From positions 248,001 to 312,000 of the forward strand of contig NZ_CP045121.1 of assembly GCF_011492965.1 (NCBI RefSeq): a stretch of DNA of 64,000 bases. Direction: 5' to 3'. The notes beneath the pieces are model-generated. The model ran no database searches. It was not told where the DNA came from and saw only the letters and a program-made list of their open reading frames with translations. A program made the position numbers and the translations under genes. Numbering within the stretch: position 1 is the stretch's first letter; each line of letters opens with the position of its first letter. The stretch is from Rubrobacter marinus (lineage in GTDB: Bacteria > Actinomycetota > Rubrobacteria > Rubrobacterales > Rubrobacteraceae). Below, one piece after another: positions 16,984-25,489 of this stretch.

Positions 16984-18017
16984 GTCCTCCCTACCTCCTC
17001 CCTCTGCCTCGCGGAGAGGCCCCGCAGGGAGGCCTCGATCGCCGCTACCGTCTGGGCGGGTAGCTCGAGCTCGGGCGTGGCGCGCGCCCGGTTGATGAAC
17101 GTCAGCGGAACGTCCGGGTTGAGCGCGGCGAGCCTCCGGCCGTTCTCCACCCCTACCTGGCGCTCCTCGGAGCCCCAGATCATGGCCGCCGGCACCGAAA
17201 GGTCGCGCACGTACGGGGCGAAGTCGTACCTGAGGTCCCCGGTGAGGAAGGGGAGCGCCGAGTACGCGGCCCCCGGCTTCCTCGCCGACCACAGAAAGCC
17301 GTCCACGACCTCGCGGCTGACGGCGCCGGGATCGTAGAACCCCTGCGAGACGAGCCACGAGCGTATAAAGGAGCGGCTGTGGAAGACGAGCCGGTAGAGC
17401 AACAGGTTCACCGGACGGCTGCGGGCGACCGGCGTGAGGGTGTAGCGCGCCAGCGGCCCGAAGGAGTCCCGGCCGAAGTCCTTGCCGCCCGAGGGGGACA
17501 TCATCACGAGGCCCGCGACGGAGCCCGGGTCCGTCCTCGCCAGTCTTGCGGAGAAGCCGGCGGCGAGGGACTGGGCCACGACCACGGCCGGCTCCCCCAC
17601 GGCCTCCCCGAGCAGCGCCCCGAGCCCGGCCACGTAGTCGTCGAACATCAGGAGGCGCCGCGGGTGCTCCGATTCGCCCCAGCCGACCAGGTCGGGCACT
17701 ACCACCCGGTACCGACCCACGAAGGCGGGCGCGACCTTGCTCCAGATCCAGGAAGAGGCGCCGCCCCCTACCCCGTGCACGAACACGAGCGGCGCGCCCT
17801 CGCCGGCCTCGTGGTAGACCATCTCTCCCACCGGCGTCCGGACGCTGCGCCGCACGAAGCCGTGCGCCTCGTAGACGCCGCTGGGCTCCGCCGAACCCTC
17901 CCGGCGGAGCGCCCCGACCTCACCTACCGCCGAGATCCTGCGGAACGCCCCGACCGCGCCGGCCGCCGCCAACGCCCCGGCGGCGACCGCCAGAACCCGT
18001 CTGCCCGAAGTAGTCAT
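16980..18017 (-). CDS. Alpha/beta-hydrolase fold protein
   Basis: 345 residues. An N-terminal hydrophobic segment (VLAVAAGALAAAGAVGAF) suggests a membrane anchor. The oxyanion-hole region is LVFVHGVGGGASSW (about 75). The nucleophile elbow reads VVVAQSLAAGF (about 148), where the usual G-x-S-x-G has become A-Q-S-L-A, with the serine kept. VPAAMIWGSEERQVG (about 270) supplies the acid region. A catalytic His near the C-terminus is not obvious. It resembles haloalkane-dehalogenase/MhpC-like hydrolases. ATG 18017. A TetR-type operator lies 128 bases upstream, so it probably heads a TetR-controlled transcript with the next small gene. Confidence 0.85.
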   Translation of the reverse strand: MTTSGRRVLAVAAGALAAAGAVGAFRRISAVGEVGALRREGSAEPSGVYEAHGFVRRSVRTPVGEMVYHEAGEGAPLVFVHGVGGGASSWIWSKVAPAFVGRYRVVVPDLVGWGESEHPRRLLMFDDYVAGLGALLGEAVGEPAVVVAQSLAAGFSARLARTDPGSVAGLVMMSPSGGKDFGRDSFGPLARYTLTPVARSRPVNLLLYRLVFHSRSFIRSWLVSQGFYDPGAVSREVVDGFLWSARKPGAAYSALPFLTGDLRYDFAPYVRDLSVPAAMIWGSEERQVGVENGRRLAALNPDVPLTFINRARATPELELPAQTVAAIEASLRGLSARQREEVGRT

Positions 18018-18144
18018 CGATCTCTCCTCTCGCCCTCGTCGATTCGACCGTCCCCCGGCCCCGAAGCCGCCCGACGGTCCCCGAACTTCTCGCCCCGCAG
18101 GATCAACGTCCCATGACCGACACCTCCTCTACCGGCGTTTACAA

Positions 18145-18162
18145 ACCTACCGATAAGTAAGT
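18145..18162. promoter_or_regulatory. TetR-type operator upstream of the hydrolase operon
   Basis: ACCTACCGATAAGTAAGT matches the site at 18825-18842 at 15 of 18 positions and keeps the GTAAGT half-site. It lies between the TetR stop and the hydrolase start, where it can repress the hydrolase operon. Confidence 0.6.
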
Positions 18163-18189
18163 TGCTGGTCCAAAAAACAAGCCCCCGTC

Positions 18190-18807
18190 TCATGCGCGGG
18201 CGCCCCCCAGGAAGAGGTCGACCATCCGGTCCGGGAGGTCCGCGCCGTCCTCGGGGAGGATGGGGGAGTTTGGGGGCGTGTGCTCGATCTCCATCAGACC
18301 GGAGGAGAGGCTCAGGAACGACCAGGTCAGGAAGTCCGGGTCGTTGTCGCGGAGCTCTCCCGATTCGATGGCGGAGGAGATCACACGCCGTATCGGGCCG
18401 TACAGGGCCCGCGAGAAGCCCTCGCCCAGCCCCGCCCGGTGCTGCTCGTGCACGAACTTCGCGACGTCGCGGAGCTCGTCCATGGGCTGCCTGGGGTCGC
18501 GCTCCGCCATAAGCCAGCGCGCCGCCGCCCTGAGCTTCTCCTCCCCGGTGGTTCCTGCCGAGGAGATGGCGCGCTCCAACCCCTCCCGGTGCTGCTTGAG
18601 GGCGCGGTGCGCGATCTCCACGAAGAGCTGCTCCTTGCCCCCAGGGAAGTGGTAGTACAGCGCGGGCTTGCTCACCCCGACCTCCCGGGCGACCTCCTCC
18701 AGCGAGACCCCCAGGTACCCCACCCCCGCCAGCCTCGCCTCGGCGACGTCCATGGCCCGCTCCCGGGTGCCCCGAGCCCCGCCCCTCTGTCCATGTCCCT
18801 TCTCCAC
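18190..18807 (-). CDS. TetR/AcrR-family transcriptional repressor
   Basis: 205 residues from GTG 18807. The N-terminal helix-turn-helix is visible: AMDVAEARLAGVGYLGVSLE then EVAREVGVSKPALYYHFPGG, with KEQLFVEI continuing helix 4. The C-terminal ligand domain (about 60-205) ends DRMVDLFLGGARA. An upstream frame reaches 18954 but runs through the operator, so the GTG is preferred. Two nearly identical 18-bp sites, one in its own promoter (18825) and one before the hydrolase gene (18145), suggest autoregulation and control of the downstream operon. The inducer is unknown. Confidence 0.9.
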   Translation of the reverse strand: MEKGHGQRGGARGTRERAMDVAEARLAGVGYLGVSLEEVAREVGVSKPALYYHFPGGKEQLFVEIAHRALKQHREGLERAISSAGTTGEEKLRAAARWLMAERDPRQPMDELRDVAKFVHEQHRAGLGEGFSRALYGPIRRVISSAIESGELRDNDPDFLTWSFLSLSSGLMEIEHTPPNSPILPEDGADLPDRMVDLFLGGARA

Positions 18808-18824
18808 GATACCGGCATCGTACC

Positions 18825-18842
18825 ACTTACCTATCAGTAAGT
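18825..18842. promoter_or_regulatory. TetR-type operator at the TetR promoter
   Basis: ACTTAC-CTATCA-GTAAGT is a perfect 6-bp inverted repeat with a 6-base spacer, 18 bases upstream of the TetR start. A related copy lies at 18145-18162. Confidence 0.65.
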
Positions 18843-18932
18843 AAATAGGGAAGAGCGTCGAATCGGAGCGCCTGTAGACCCTCGGGCGCCAGGGGCGTGT
18901 TCCGCTCCCCCGGGGAGGAGTCCTCCCACCTC

Positions 18933-19466
18933 CTAGGTAGTCTGGCGGCTCCAACGCTCGACGAGCGGTCCCTGCGAGCCGTGCAGGGGGTCGGCGTCCG
19001 GCAGGGGGACGCTGCGGATATTCTCCAGGACCTCGGGGCGTTCGCCCTCCTCGCCGGTTCTGAGGTCGTAGGACTCCTGGCCGCGCGGGTAGGCCCCGAG
19101 CACGGAGAAGTCGCCGCTGGAGCCCTCGTTCTTGTGCCCCACCCCGGCCGGGATCACCACCACGTCGCCGGCCCGGACCTCGACTACCTCGCCCTCGGGC
19201 CGCCGAAGGCGATGCTCGCGCTCCCGCCGAGCACGCACAGGACCTCGTGGGAGGTCGAGTGGTAGTGGTGGTAGGGGAAGACCCCGTTCACCCATGCGCC
19301 CCCCCAGCCGTTCTCGGCGAGGATCTCCCTGCACCGGGACGGGGAGCGCTCCGGCCCCCGAGCGCCCCGGATAGTAGAGCAGCGGCAGCTTCGGGTTGTT
19401 CGGGATGCGGCCGTCGTCGTCGAACCGGTACTCGCGTGCCTCGGCCTTCTGCGCCCCTTCGCTCAC
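18933..19466 (-). CDS. Cupin-domain protein with about three frameshifts
   Basis: From GTG 19466 the first frame reads YRFDDDGRIPNNPKLPLLYY. A second frame carries the central part (ENGWGGAWVNGVFPYHHYHS, HEVLCVLGGSASIAFGG) and the first frame returns for VRAGDVVVIPAGVGHKNEG. The pieces join into one small cupin with metal ligands H-x-H near the centre and a second His in PAGVGHKN. Restoring one base at each of three places (CCCC 19364-19367, a site within 19327-19350, and GGG 19197-19199) gives 179 codons. The family is the cupin group with YPFHHYHS-like motifs seen in many soil bacteria; its substrate is unknown. Confidence 0.65.
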   Translation of the reverse strand: MSEGAQKAEAREYRFDDDGRIPNNPKLPLLYYPGRSGAGALPVPVQGDPRRERLGGRMGERGLPLPPLPLDLPRGPVRARREREHRLRRPEGEVVEVRAGDVVVIPAGVGHKNEGSSGDFSVLGAYPRGQESYDLRTGEEGERPEVLENIRSVPLPDADPLHGSQGPLVERWSRQTT

Positions 19467-19537
19467 CGTTGCCTCCCCTGTTCCGTCTCGTCGCCACCGG
19501 ACGAAGCATGTTTACCACTTTCGTGTCGTGGCGGAGG

Positions 19538-22500
19538 CTAACCGGTCCTCCTGCCGCGTCTCCCCGCCCTCAGGAACGCGCCGGGGGAGGGGGAGACCCT
19601 CGGCGACGGTATGCTCCCCTTCAGGGCCTCCCGCAGGCTCCCTATCCTCTGCACCAGGAAGGCGAAGCCCCGAGCGTCGGTCCTCTCTACCCTGCCATCC
19701 AGGAGAAACGCCCCCTCGCGGTGGAGGAGGTGGCCGAACCTCTCGTAGACGGAGCGGAAGATCGTGGTCTGGAGGAGGCCCGCCTCGTCCTCGATCACCA
19801 GAAAGTACACGGGGTGGCCGCTCTTCGTCGGCGGGCTCTGGAGGCACTCGATCAGGCCTGCTGCGCGCGCCCGCGTCCCGTGGGGCAGCCGTAGCACTTC
19901 TCTGCCGGACAGGACGCCGAGGTCTTTTAGAGCCTCGCGGTAGGGCGAGAGGGGATGGCGCGAGACGTTCAGGGAGAGCGCCTCCCACTCCATCCCCTCC
20001 CGGGCCGTCCCGGAGACCGGTAGGCGCCTGACGCCCCGACCCTCCCTCGCCGCCCACCAGCTCGCCGGGTGCGGCATCGGCAGCTCCGGCTGGCTCTCGC
20101 GCCTGCCGCGCTTCTCCGGCAACTCTTTCGCCGCCTCCAGCGCCCCCGCCCGCCCGTTCGGGCCCGTCAGGGCGTCCAGAAAACCCGCCCTCGCAAGCGT
20201 CTCCAGCGAGTCCTTCTCCACCGCGGTCCTCCGGTACAGGTCCGCGACGGAGGCGAAGGGACGCCCGGAGCGCTCCGAGAGGATGGAAGACACGGCCGCC
20301 CGGGAGAGGCCCCTGGAGTAGGAGAGGCCGACCCTCAGCGCCGCCCCGTCCCCCTCGACCGTGAAGCCCTCCCCCGAGAGGTGGACGTCCGGCGGCAGCA
20401 CCCCCAGGCCGATCCTGCGGGCCTCGTTGAGCAGGGTGCGCGGGCTGTAGAAGCCCATGGGCTGGCTGTTCAGGAGGCCGCAGAAGAACTCGGCCGGGTG
20501 GTGAACCCTCATGTACGCGCTCGCGTAGGAGAGCTCGGCGAACGAGGCCCCGTGCGCCGCCGAGAAGCCGTAGACGCTGAAGCCCTCCATCCACGAGAAG
20601 ACCTCCTCCGCTTTCGCTTCAGGGACGCCCCGGGCCACGGCCCGCCCCACGAACTCCTCCCTCAGGGCCAGCATCGCCCCCGGGCCCCTCTCGCGGGTCA
20701 TGGCGCGGCGGACGAGGTCGCCCTCGGCCAGGGAGAAGCCCGCAACCTTGTGAGAGATCTCCAGCACCTGCTCCTGGAAGACCATGACGCCGTACGTCGG
20801 CTTCAGGACCTCCGCGAGCTCCGGCAGCGGGACCGAGTACGGCTCCAGGCCGTTCTTGCGCCTCACGTAGGGGGTGACGAGGTCGCCCCTCATCGGGCCG
20901 GGGCGGAAGAGGCTGATCTGGGCGACGAGGTCGCGCAGGCGCCGCGGCTTGAGGCGCGTCGAGAGGTTCATCTGGCCCGGGGATTCGAGCTGGAACATCC
21001 CGGCGTTTCTGCCGGTCCGGATCAGCGCGTACGTCGCCCCGTCGTCCGGCGGCGGGGCGAGCGGGTTTATCTTCCTGCCGAGCTTCTCCGAGACGAGCTC
21101 CCCGGCCTTGCGCAGGGCCGTATGCATCTTCAGGCCCAGGAGATCCAGCTTCGGAATCCCCACGTACTCCAGGTCGTCCTTATCGTACTGCGCCCTCAAG
21201 AGCCCCTCCCTCCCGGAGGGCTCCAGCGGCAGGAGCTCCGAGAGGTGGCGCCCGCCGCTGCCGAAGACCGCGCCGCCGTTGTGGGTCCCCGCCTGCCACA
21301 GCCTGCCGTAGAGCCTCGCGGCGAGCTCCATGAGGAGCCCGTACCTCTCCCGGTCCTGCAGGGGATGGTCGCGCATCGCCGGCTCCCGGAGCGCCCTCTC
21401 CCAGCCCCGGATCGGACGGACGAGCGCGTCGCGGTCCCGCACCCTCGCGGGCACGTGGCGCGACAGCTCGTTCGTCTCCGCCGGGGAGAACCCGAGCGCC
21501 CTCGCCGCCACCCTGACGGCCCCGCGCAACGAGAGGGTGTTCGCCGTGGCGGCCACCGCGGCGCCGCTGCCCTCGTACCTCCGCATCAGCTCGTCCCTGA
21601 CCCCGTCCCGCCCCTCCGAGTCGAGGTCCAGGTCTATGTCCGGCGGGTCCCTCCGCCCCTCGTGCATGAACCTCTCGAAGAGGAGCCTGTGGGAGAAGGG
21701 CTCCGGGCTCGTGAGCCCGAGGCAGTACGACACGAGCGAGTTCGCGACGCTCCCCCGCCCCGTCACCGGGACCTCCCTGTCCCGGGCGATCCCCGCCGCC
21801 TCGTGGGCCAGCAGAAAGTACGACGCGAACCCGAGCTTCTCTATGCACTCGAGCTCCTTCTTCAGCCTCGCCCGCACCTCCCCCCCCGGCCTCCTGCCGT
21901 ACCTCCTCAGGACGCCTACCTCCGCGAGCCGGCGCAGCTCTCCCTCCGGCGAGACCCCGGGCGCGGGCCGGACGCCGGGCACGTGGACCTCCCCCGAGAG
22001 CTTCACGGCGCCCGCGCACCTCTCCGCCACCGCGGCCGCCGCCTTCAGGGCCTCCGGGCGGTCCTCGAAGACCCTCGCCATCACCCCCGGGGATCTGAGG
22101 TACAGACGGTCCGTCGGCCTGTACTCCGGGCCGGGCAGCCGCGAGAGGGCCGAGGCGGCGACGAGGGTCTCGTGCAGCCGGTGGTCCGCGGGCCTCAGGT
22201 ACGCGACCTCGTTCGTCGCCAGGGTCGCCAGCCCCTCCTCGCCCGCGAACGCCGCGACCCTCCCGACCCTCCTCCGGCCCCCGGCGGTGCCGTCGTCCGA
22301 CAGCTCCACGTAGAGGCGGCCGTCGTCGAACGCCTCGCGGAGCGCGCGGACCACCCCTTGGGCCTCCCCGGCCCTCCCCGACAGGACGAGCGCGGGACGA
22401 GTCCGAAGGGGATCGCCCCCGTCAGGCACACCAGCCCCCGGCGTGCCCGAGCAGGTCATCGAGCGAGCAGACGGGACGTCGCCTCTCGGCCGAGGAGCAC

Positions 22501-22850
22501 CTGTAACGCGTGACGAGGCGGCAGAGGCTCCGGTAGCCCTCCATCCCCTCCGCCAGCAGGACCACGTGCCCCAGCAGCCCCCGGAAGCCCACGCTTACTT
22601 CGGCGCCCACCACCGCCCGAACGCCGCCCACCGTCGCGGCCCTCAAGAACCTCGGCACGCCGTAGAGCCCGTTCTGGTCCGTGAGCGCCAGGGAGCGCAT
22701 CCCCATCTCCGCCGCCGCCCCCACGAGCTCCTCCGGCGTCGCCACCCCGTAGCCGTACGAGAAGCCGCTCCTCACGTGCAGGTGCGCGAAGCCCCCGGGG
22801 TCTGCCCCGGGGGACCGGCCGCTCAGTCCGCGGTCCCCACGAGGGACCAC
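19538..22850 (-). CDS. dnaE2: Error-prone DNA polymerase III alpha subunit (DnaE2/ImuC type), two frameshifts
   Basis: An N-terminal PHP domain (FAHLHVRSGFSYGYG, SLALTDQNGLYGVPRF, VVLLAEGMEGY) is separated from the polymerase core by two close frameshifts, in CCCCC 22435-22439 and GGG 22394-22396 (plus strand). One base restored at each gives exactly 1105 codons. The catalytic aspartates are in DPPDIDLDLDSEGRD. YGVMVFQEQVLEISHKVAGF and GFSAAHGASFAELSYASAY are DnaE signatures. The C-terminal OB domain has LVIEDEAGLLQTTIF. DnaE2 polymerases carry out damage-induced mutagenic synthesis. GTG 22850 overlaps the DUF6504 gene by 28 bases, so they form one operon, divergent from lexA. Confidence 0.88.
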
Positions 22851-23256
22851 GCGCCGTCTTGCCGCGCGAGATCCACGACCGCCCCGTCCGAGAGGAGCAC
22901 GCGCACGACCATCCTGTCCCTCGCCCCCTCGCCCACCACCCGCCGACCTCCCGCCAGCGGGCCAGGGTCTCCACCACCCTCGCCTCCCCCCGCCACCTCC
23001 CGCGGCCCCGGGGACGACGCACGACGACGAGCTCGCGCCCCCGGCGGTGCTCCACCTCGACGCTCTCGTCGAGGGCACGAACCGTCTCGCCGCCCCAGCC
23101 GGGCCTCTCCACCTCCGACGCCCTGCAGAGCCACGGCGCGCGCAGCAGGTGCTCCGCGACCGCCCTCCTGGACGCGCGGGTCGGGAACAGGGGCTCCTCG
23201 AACCCCTCCGGCCGCGCGGGGTAACGGTGTATCTCCGAGACGCCGACTCCCTCCAT
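22823..23256 (-). CDS. DUF6504-like protein upstream of dnaE2, one frameshift
   Basis: Starts at ATG 23256 as MEGVGVSEIHRYPARPEGFE and continues through ALDESVEVEHRRGRELVVVR and WREVGGWW. It then shifts at CCC 22932-22934 (plus strand) into RDRMVVRVLLSDGAVVDLAR and QDGAWSLVGTAD. With one base restored it is 145 codons. The ending resembles the DUF6504 domain found at the C-terminus of ImuB mutagenesis proteins and as small stand-alone proteins near dnaE2. It is therefore probably an accessory factor of the mutasome. No separate imuA or imuB is seen in the window. Confidence 0.7.
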
Positions 23257-23467
23257 CTCTCCCCTTCCACAAGGGAGGAGCCAGCCGCCTCTGGGGTAGG
23301 AAGGGGTGGGAAGCCCGTCCCCTCCGGGTACAATCCGAGGGACGGGCGTCCTCATCTTCCCAATACCCTCGCAGACCGTTCCTGGTTGGCCGCCGGCCGG
23401 TTCGCGAGGCCCGGGGTGGGGGCGCTCCTCTTCTACGTCTTCTATGTTCTCCGCATCCACGCTACCA

Positions 23468-23481
23468 CAAACCGTAGTTTG
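23468..23481. promoter_or_regulatory. Candidate SOS (LexA) box
   Basis: CAAAC-CGTA-GTTTG is a perfect 5-bp inverted repeat with a 4-base spacer, similar in layout to the Gram-positive SOS box CGAAC-N4-GTTCG. It lies between lexA (start 23545) and the divergent DUF6504-dnaE2 operon (start 23256) and could control both. Confidence 0.6.
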
Positions 23482-23544
23482 CGGTCCAGGGTGTTATGGG
23501 CTAGAGTGCCGTCGCGAGGTCCTTGGCGACGGGGGTGTGCGGTG

Positions 23545-24192
23545 GTGCCCGAGAACTGGAAGACGCGGATGGAGATGCTCCGGCACCTGGCTCGGGTGGC
23601 GGCGAGGGGCGAGGGGGCGCCGAGCGTGCGCGAGGTGGGGGAGGCCGTGGGCTTGAGGAGCTCGCAGACGGCGCACAAGCACCTCAAGAAGCTGGAGGAG
23701 GCCGGCTACGTCGAGCGGGAGGGCGCGTCGAGGCGTGCGCGCGGCATCCGCCTCACCCGGAAGGGCTGGGAGGCGGCGGGCGAGATGCCGCTCCTCGGCA
23801 GGATCGCCGCCGGGCGGGGCTTGGAGGCCGTGGAGGTGGGGGACGAGGCCTACTCGCTGGCCGCGGAGCTTCTCGGCTCGCGCTCCGGGAGGCCGCGCTA
23901 CCTCCTCAGGGTGGTAGGCCAGTCCATGATCGGGGCGCACATCGCCGACGGGGACCTCCTGGTCGTCGAGGAGGACGAGGACCCGCCGGACGGGACGGTG
24001 GTGGCGGCGCTCATCAGGGGCGGCGAGGAGGTGACCGTCAAGCGGCTCTACCGCGAGAGGGACGAGGCCGGCGAGACCCTGAGGCTCAGGCCCGAGAACG
24101 GAGAGCACGAGGACCTCGTGGTGCCCGCCGAGGACGTGGCCGTGCAGGGGCGCGTCGTCTACGTGGTCCACCCGCCCAGGGGGAGGCGCTAG
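23545..24192 (+). CDS. lexA: LexA repressor (SOS response)
   Basis: 215 residues. The N-terminal winged helix reads PSVREVGEAVGLRSSQTAHK with KHLKKLEEAGYV (about 26-56). The autocleavage bond is Ala89-Gly90 in GRIAAGRG. The serine protease dyad is Ser127 in VVGQSMIG and Lys166 in VTVKRLY, so it should self-cleave when RecA is activated. Target genes in other bacteria include lexA and dnaE2, and both are adjacent here across a candidate SOS box. GTG 23545 is chosen so that the protein begins MPENWKTR; the preceding codon is also GTG. The VapB-like gene follows after 260 bases. Confidence 0.94.
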   Translation: MPENWKTRMEMLRHLARVAARGEGAPSVREVGEAVGLRSSQTAHKHLKKLEEAGYVEREGASRRARGIRLTRKGWEAAGEMPLLGRIAAGRGLEAVEVGDEAYSLAAELLGSRSGRPRYLLRVVGQSMIGAHIADGDLLVVEEDEDPPDGTVVAALIRGGEEVTVKRLYRERDEAGETLRLRPENGEHEDLVVPAEDVAVQGRVVYVVHPPRGRR

Positions 24193-24452
24193 GTCCACGG
24201 GGGAGGCTCTGCCGCCGTCCTACCTCGTCCTCGCGATCGCTAGGGGACACGGGGCGACGACAGCCCTTCTTCGTAGGGCTCTGCAGGCACTCGATCGGAG
24301 ATCGGACGCATACGACCCGCATCGGCCGATCGAAGTCGTCGACAGAGCAATCCGCAAGACGAGTCCTCGCAAAAGTCCTCTGTAGCGGGGCATACAGCCA
24401 TGCCATAGACTACTAACCTGTACTACAACCAAGGTATCGACAGGAAGAAAAA

Positions 24453-24662
24453 ATGGAAACCGTAAAATTATCCCCGAAGTACCAGATCGTTATACCGCGT
24501 TCGGTGCGCGAGGGGCTGAAGCTCGTTCCGGGTCAGGAAGTGGCGGTTATACGCTATCGCGGGCGGATCGAGTTGGTACCCATGAAGCCGGTGAGGGAGA
24601 TGCGCGGCTTCTTGCGCGGCCTCGACCCCGAGGTCGGGCGAGAAGCGGATCGGGAGCTGTGA
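24453..24662 (+). CDS. AbrB/MazE-type antitoxin (VapB)
   Basis: 69 residues beginning METVKLSPKYQIVIPRSVRE, a swapped-hairpin AbrB DNA-binding domain, followed by GLKLVPGQEVAVIRYRGRIE. The C-terminal 20 residues (MRGFLRGLDPEVGREADREL) would bind and neutralise the toxin. Its stop overlaps the toxin start (GTGA at 24659-24662), the usual coupling of such pairs. VapB proteins repress their own operon together with the toxin. GACAGGAAG lies upstream of the ATG. Confidence 0.9.
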   Translation: METVKLSPKYQIVIPRSVREGLKLVPGQEVAVIRYRGRIELVPMKPVREMRGFLRGLDPEVGREADREL

Positions 24663-25057
24663 GCGAGGCCTCCGGCAGGAACGTCGTGGACTCGTCGGGG
24701 TGGCTCGAGTACTTCGCAGACGGGCCCAACGCGGACTTCTTCGAGGCTGCGGTCGAGGACGCCTCCTCGCTCGTGGTACCGACGATAAGCATCTACGAGG
24801 TTTTCAAGCGCCTCCTGCGGGAGTCCGGCGGCGAGGATGACGCCCTGAGGGTCGTGGCCGCGATGCAGCGCGGCGAGCTCGTGGACCTGGGGGCGGAGCT
24901 GGCGCTCGACGCGGCGAGGACGGCGCACGAGTTGAAGCTGCCGATGGCCGACGCCGTGATCCTGACGACCGCCAGGGCCTGGGGGGCGACACTATGGACC
25001 CAGGATGCGGACTTCGAGGGCCTCCCCGGGGTACGCTTCGTGCGCAAGGAAGGTTAG
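24659..25057 (+). CDS. PIN-domain ribonuclease toxin (VapC)
   Basis: 132 residues from GTG 24659. The acidic PIN residues are seen: Asp in NVVDSSGWLEYF (about residue 11), Glu in TISIYEVFKRLL (about 44), and Asp residues in LPMADAVILTTA (about 97) and LWTQDADFEGL (about 115). These coordinate magnesium for RNA cleavage, usually of tRNA or rRNA. It is paired with the AbrB-type antitoxin upstream. No sign of damage. Confidence 0.92.
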   Translation: MSEASGRNVVDSSGWLEYFADGPNADFFEAAVEDASSLVVPTISIYEVFKRLLRESGGEDDALRVVAAMQRGELVDLGAELALDAARTAHELKLPMADAVILTTARAWGATLWTQDADFEGLPGVRFVRKEG

Positions 25058-25426
25058 GGCCGCACGACGCGGATCGATGCGGGTACGGGCGGCTCCCCGC
25101 AACCCTTGTTTTCATCCGGCGGAGAAACGAGCCCGGGAGTTCCCCGGTGCAGGGGGGGAGGCGCCCGAAGGCGAGGGAGCGGGTCCCGAGAGCCCGGGCG
25201 GGGACGACAAGTCGTCCCTCGCGAGCCCATCGCTGATGGGGGAGCGACGAGGGATCGGTAGCCAGGCTGCTCTACCGCGTGGGCCCAGGACATCGCCGCG
25301 CAGGGACGTGTCGCCTGCGTCGTCCGTCCAGAGGGCGCCGGGGGTGGGCATAGAAGCCTGGCTCCGCCGTCCCGCTCTTGGGGGTAGAATCCGCCTTCGT
25401 CAGGCCGAGCGAGAGGTAGCCGCGAG
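25058..25426. other. Intergenic region with several hairpins and a TAGAAT promoter element
   Basis: 369 bases. Three perfect hairpins are visible: GGGACGAC/GTCGTCCC (25201-25218), CCCATC-GCT-GATGGG (25226-25240) and an outer CCCTCG/CGAGGG pairing (25216-25253). TAGAAT at 25385-25390 looks like a -10 box for the gene at 25427/25480. Because that box lies downstream of the hairpins, they are not part of a leader from that promoter. I could not match the structures to a known riboswitch. Confidence 0.4.
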
Positions 25427-25489
25427 ATGTTCCGTGCGATAAAAGTATCTGTTCCGTCTTCCCACATAGTCATGGGGCAATGCCCGTGA
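25427..25489 (+). CDS. Possible 20-residue leader peptide of the ACT-domain gene
   Basis: ATG 25427 (GAGAGGTAG upstream) reads MFRAIKVSVPSSHIVMGQCP and stops at TGA 25487-25489. Its stop overlaps an in-frame GTG (25486) of the ACT-domain gene, and contains that gene's ATG (25480) in the other frame. Such overlap suggests translational coupling or attenuation. The ORF is short and may be chance. Confidence 0.35.
   Translation: MFRAIKVSVPSSHIVMGQCP

Noticed and set aside
25200..25300. tRNA on the minus strand (GGTAGAGCAG-like stretch)
   Set aside because: There is no T-arm sequence of the GTTCGAATC type and no acceptor-stem pairing.
25058..25380. T-box, glycine, guanidine or cobalamin riboswitch before the ACT gene
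   Set aside because: CTACCGCG, GGCGCCCGAAGG and AGCCCGGGAG recall parts of such motifs but the order and the remaining elements are missing, and the promoter box at 25385 lies downstream.
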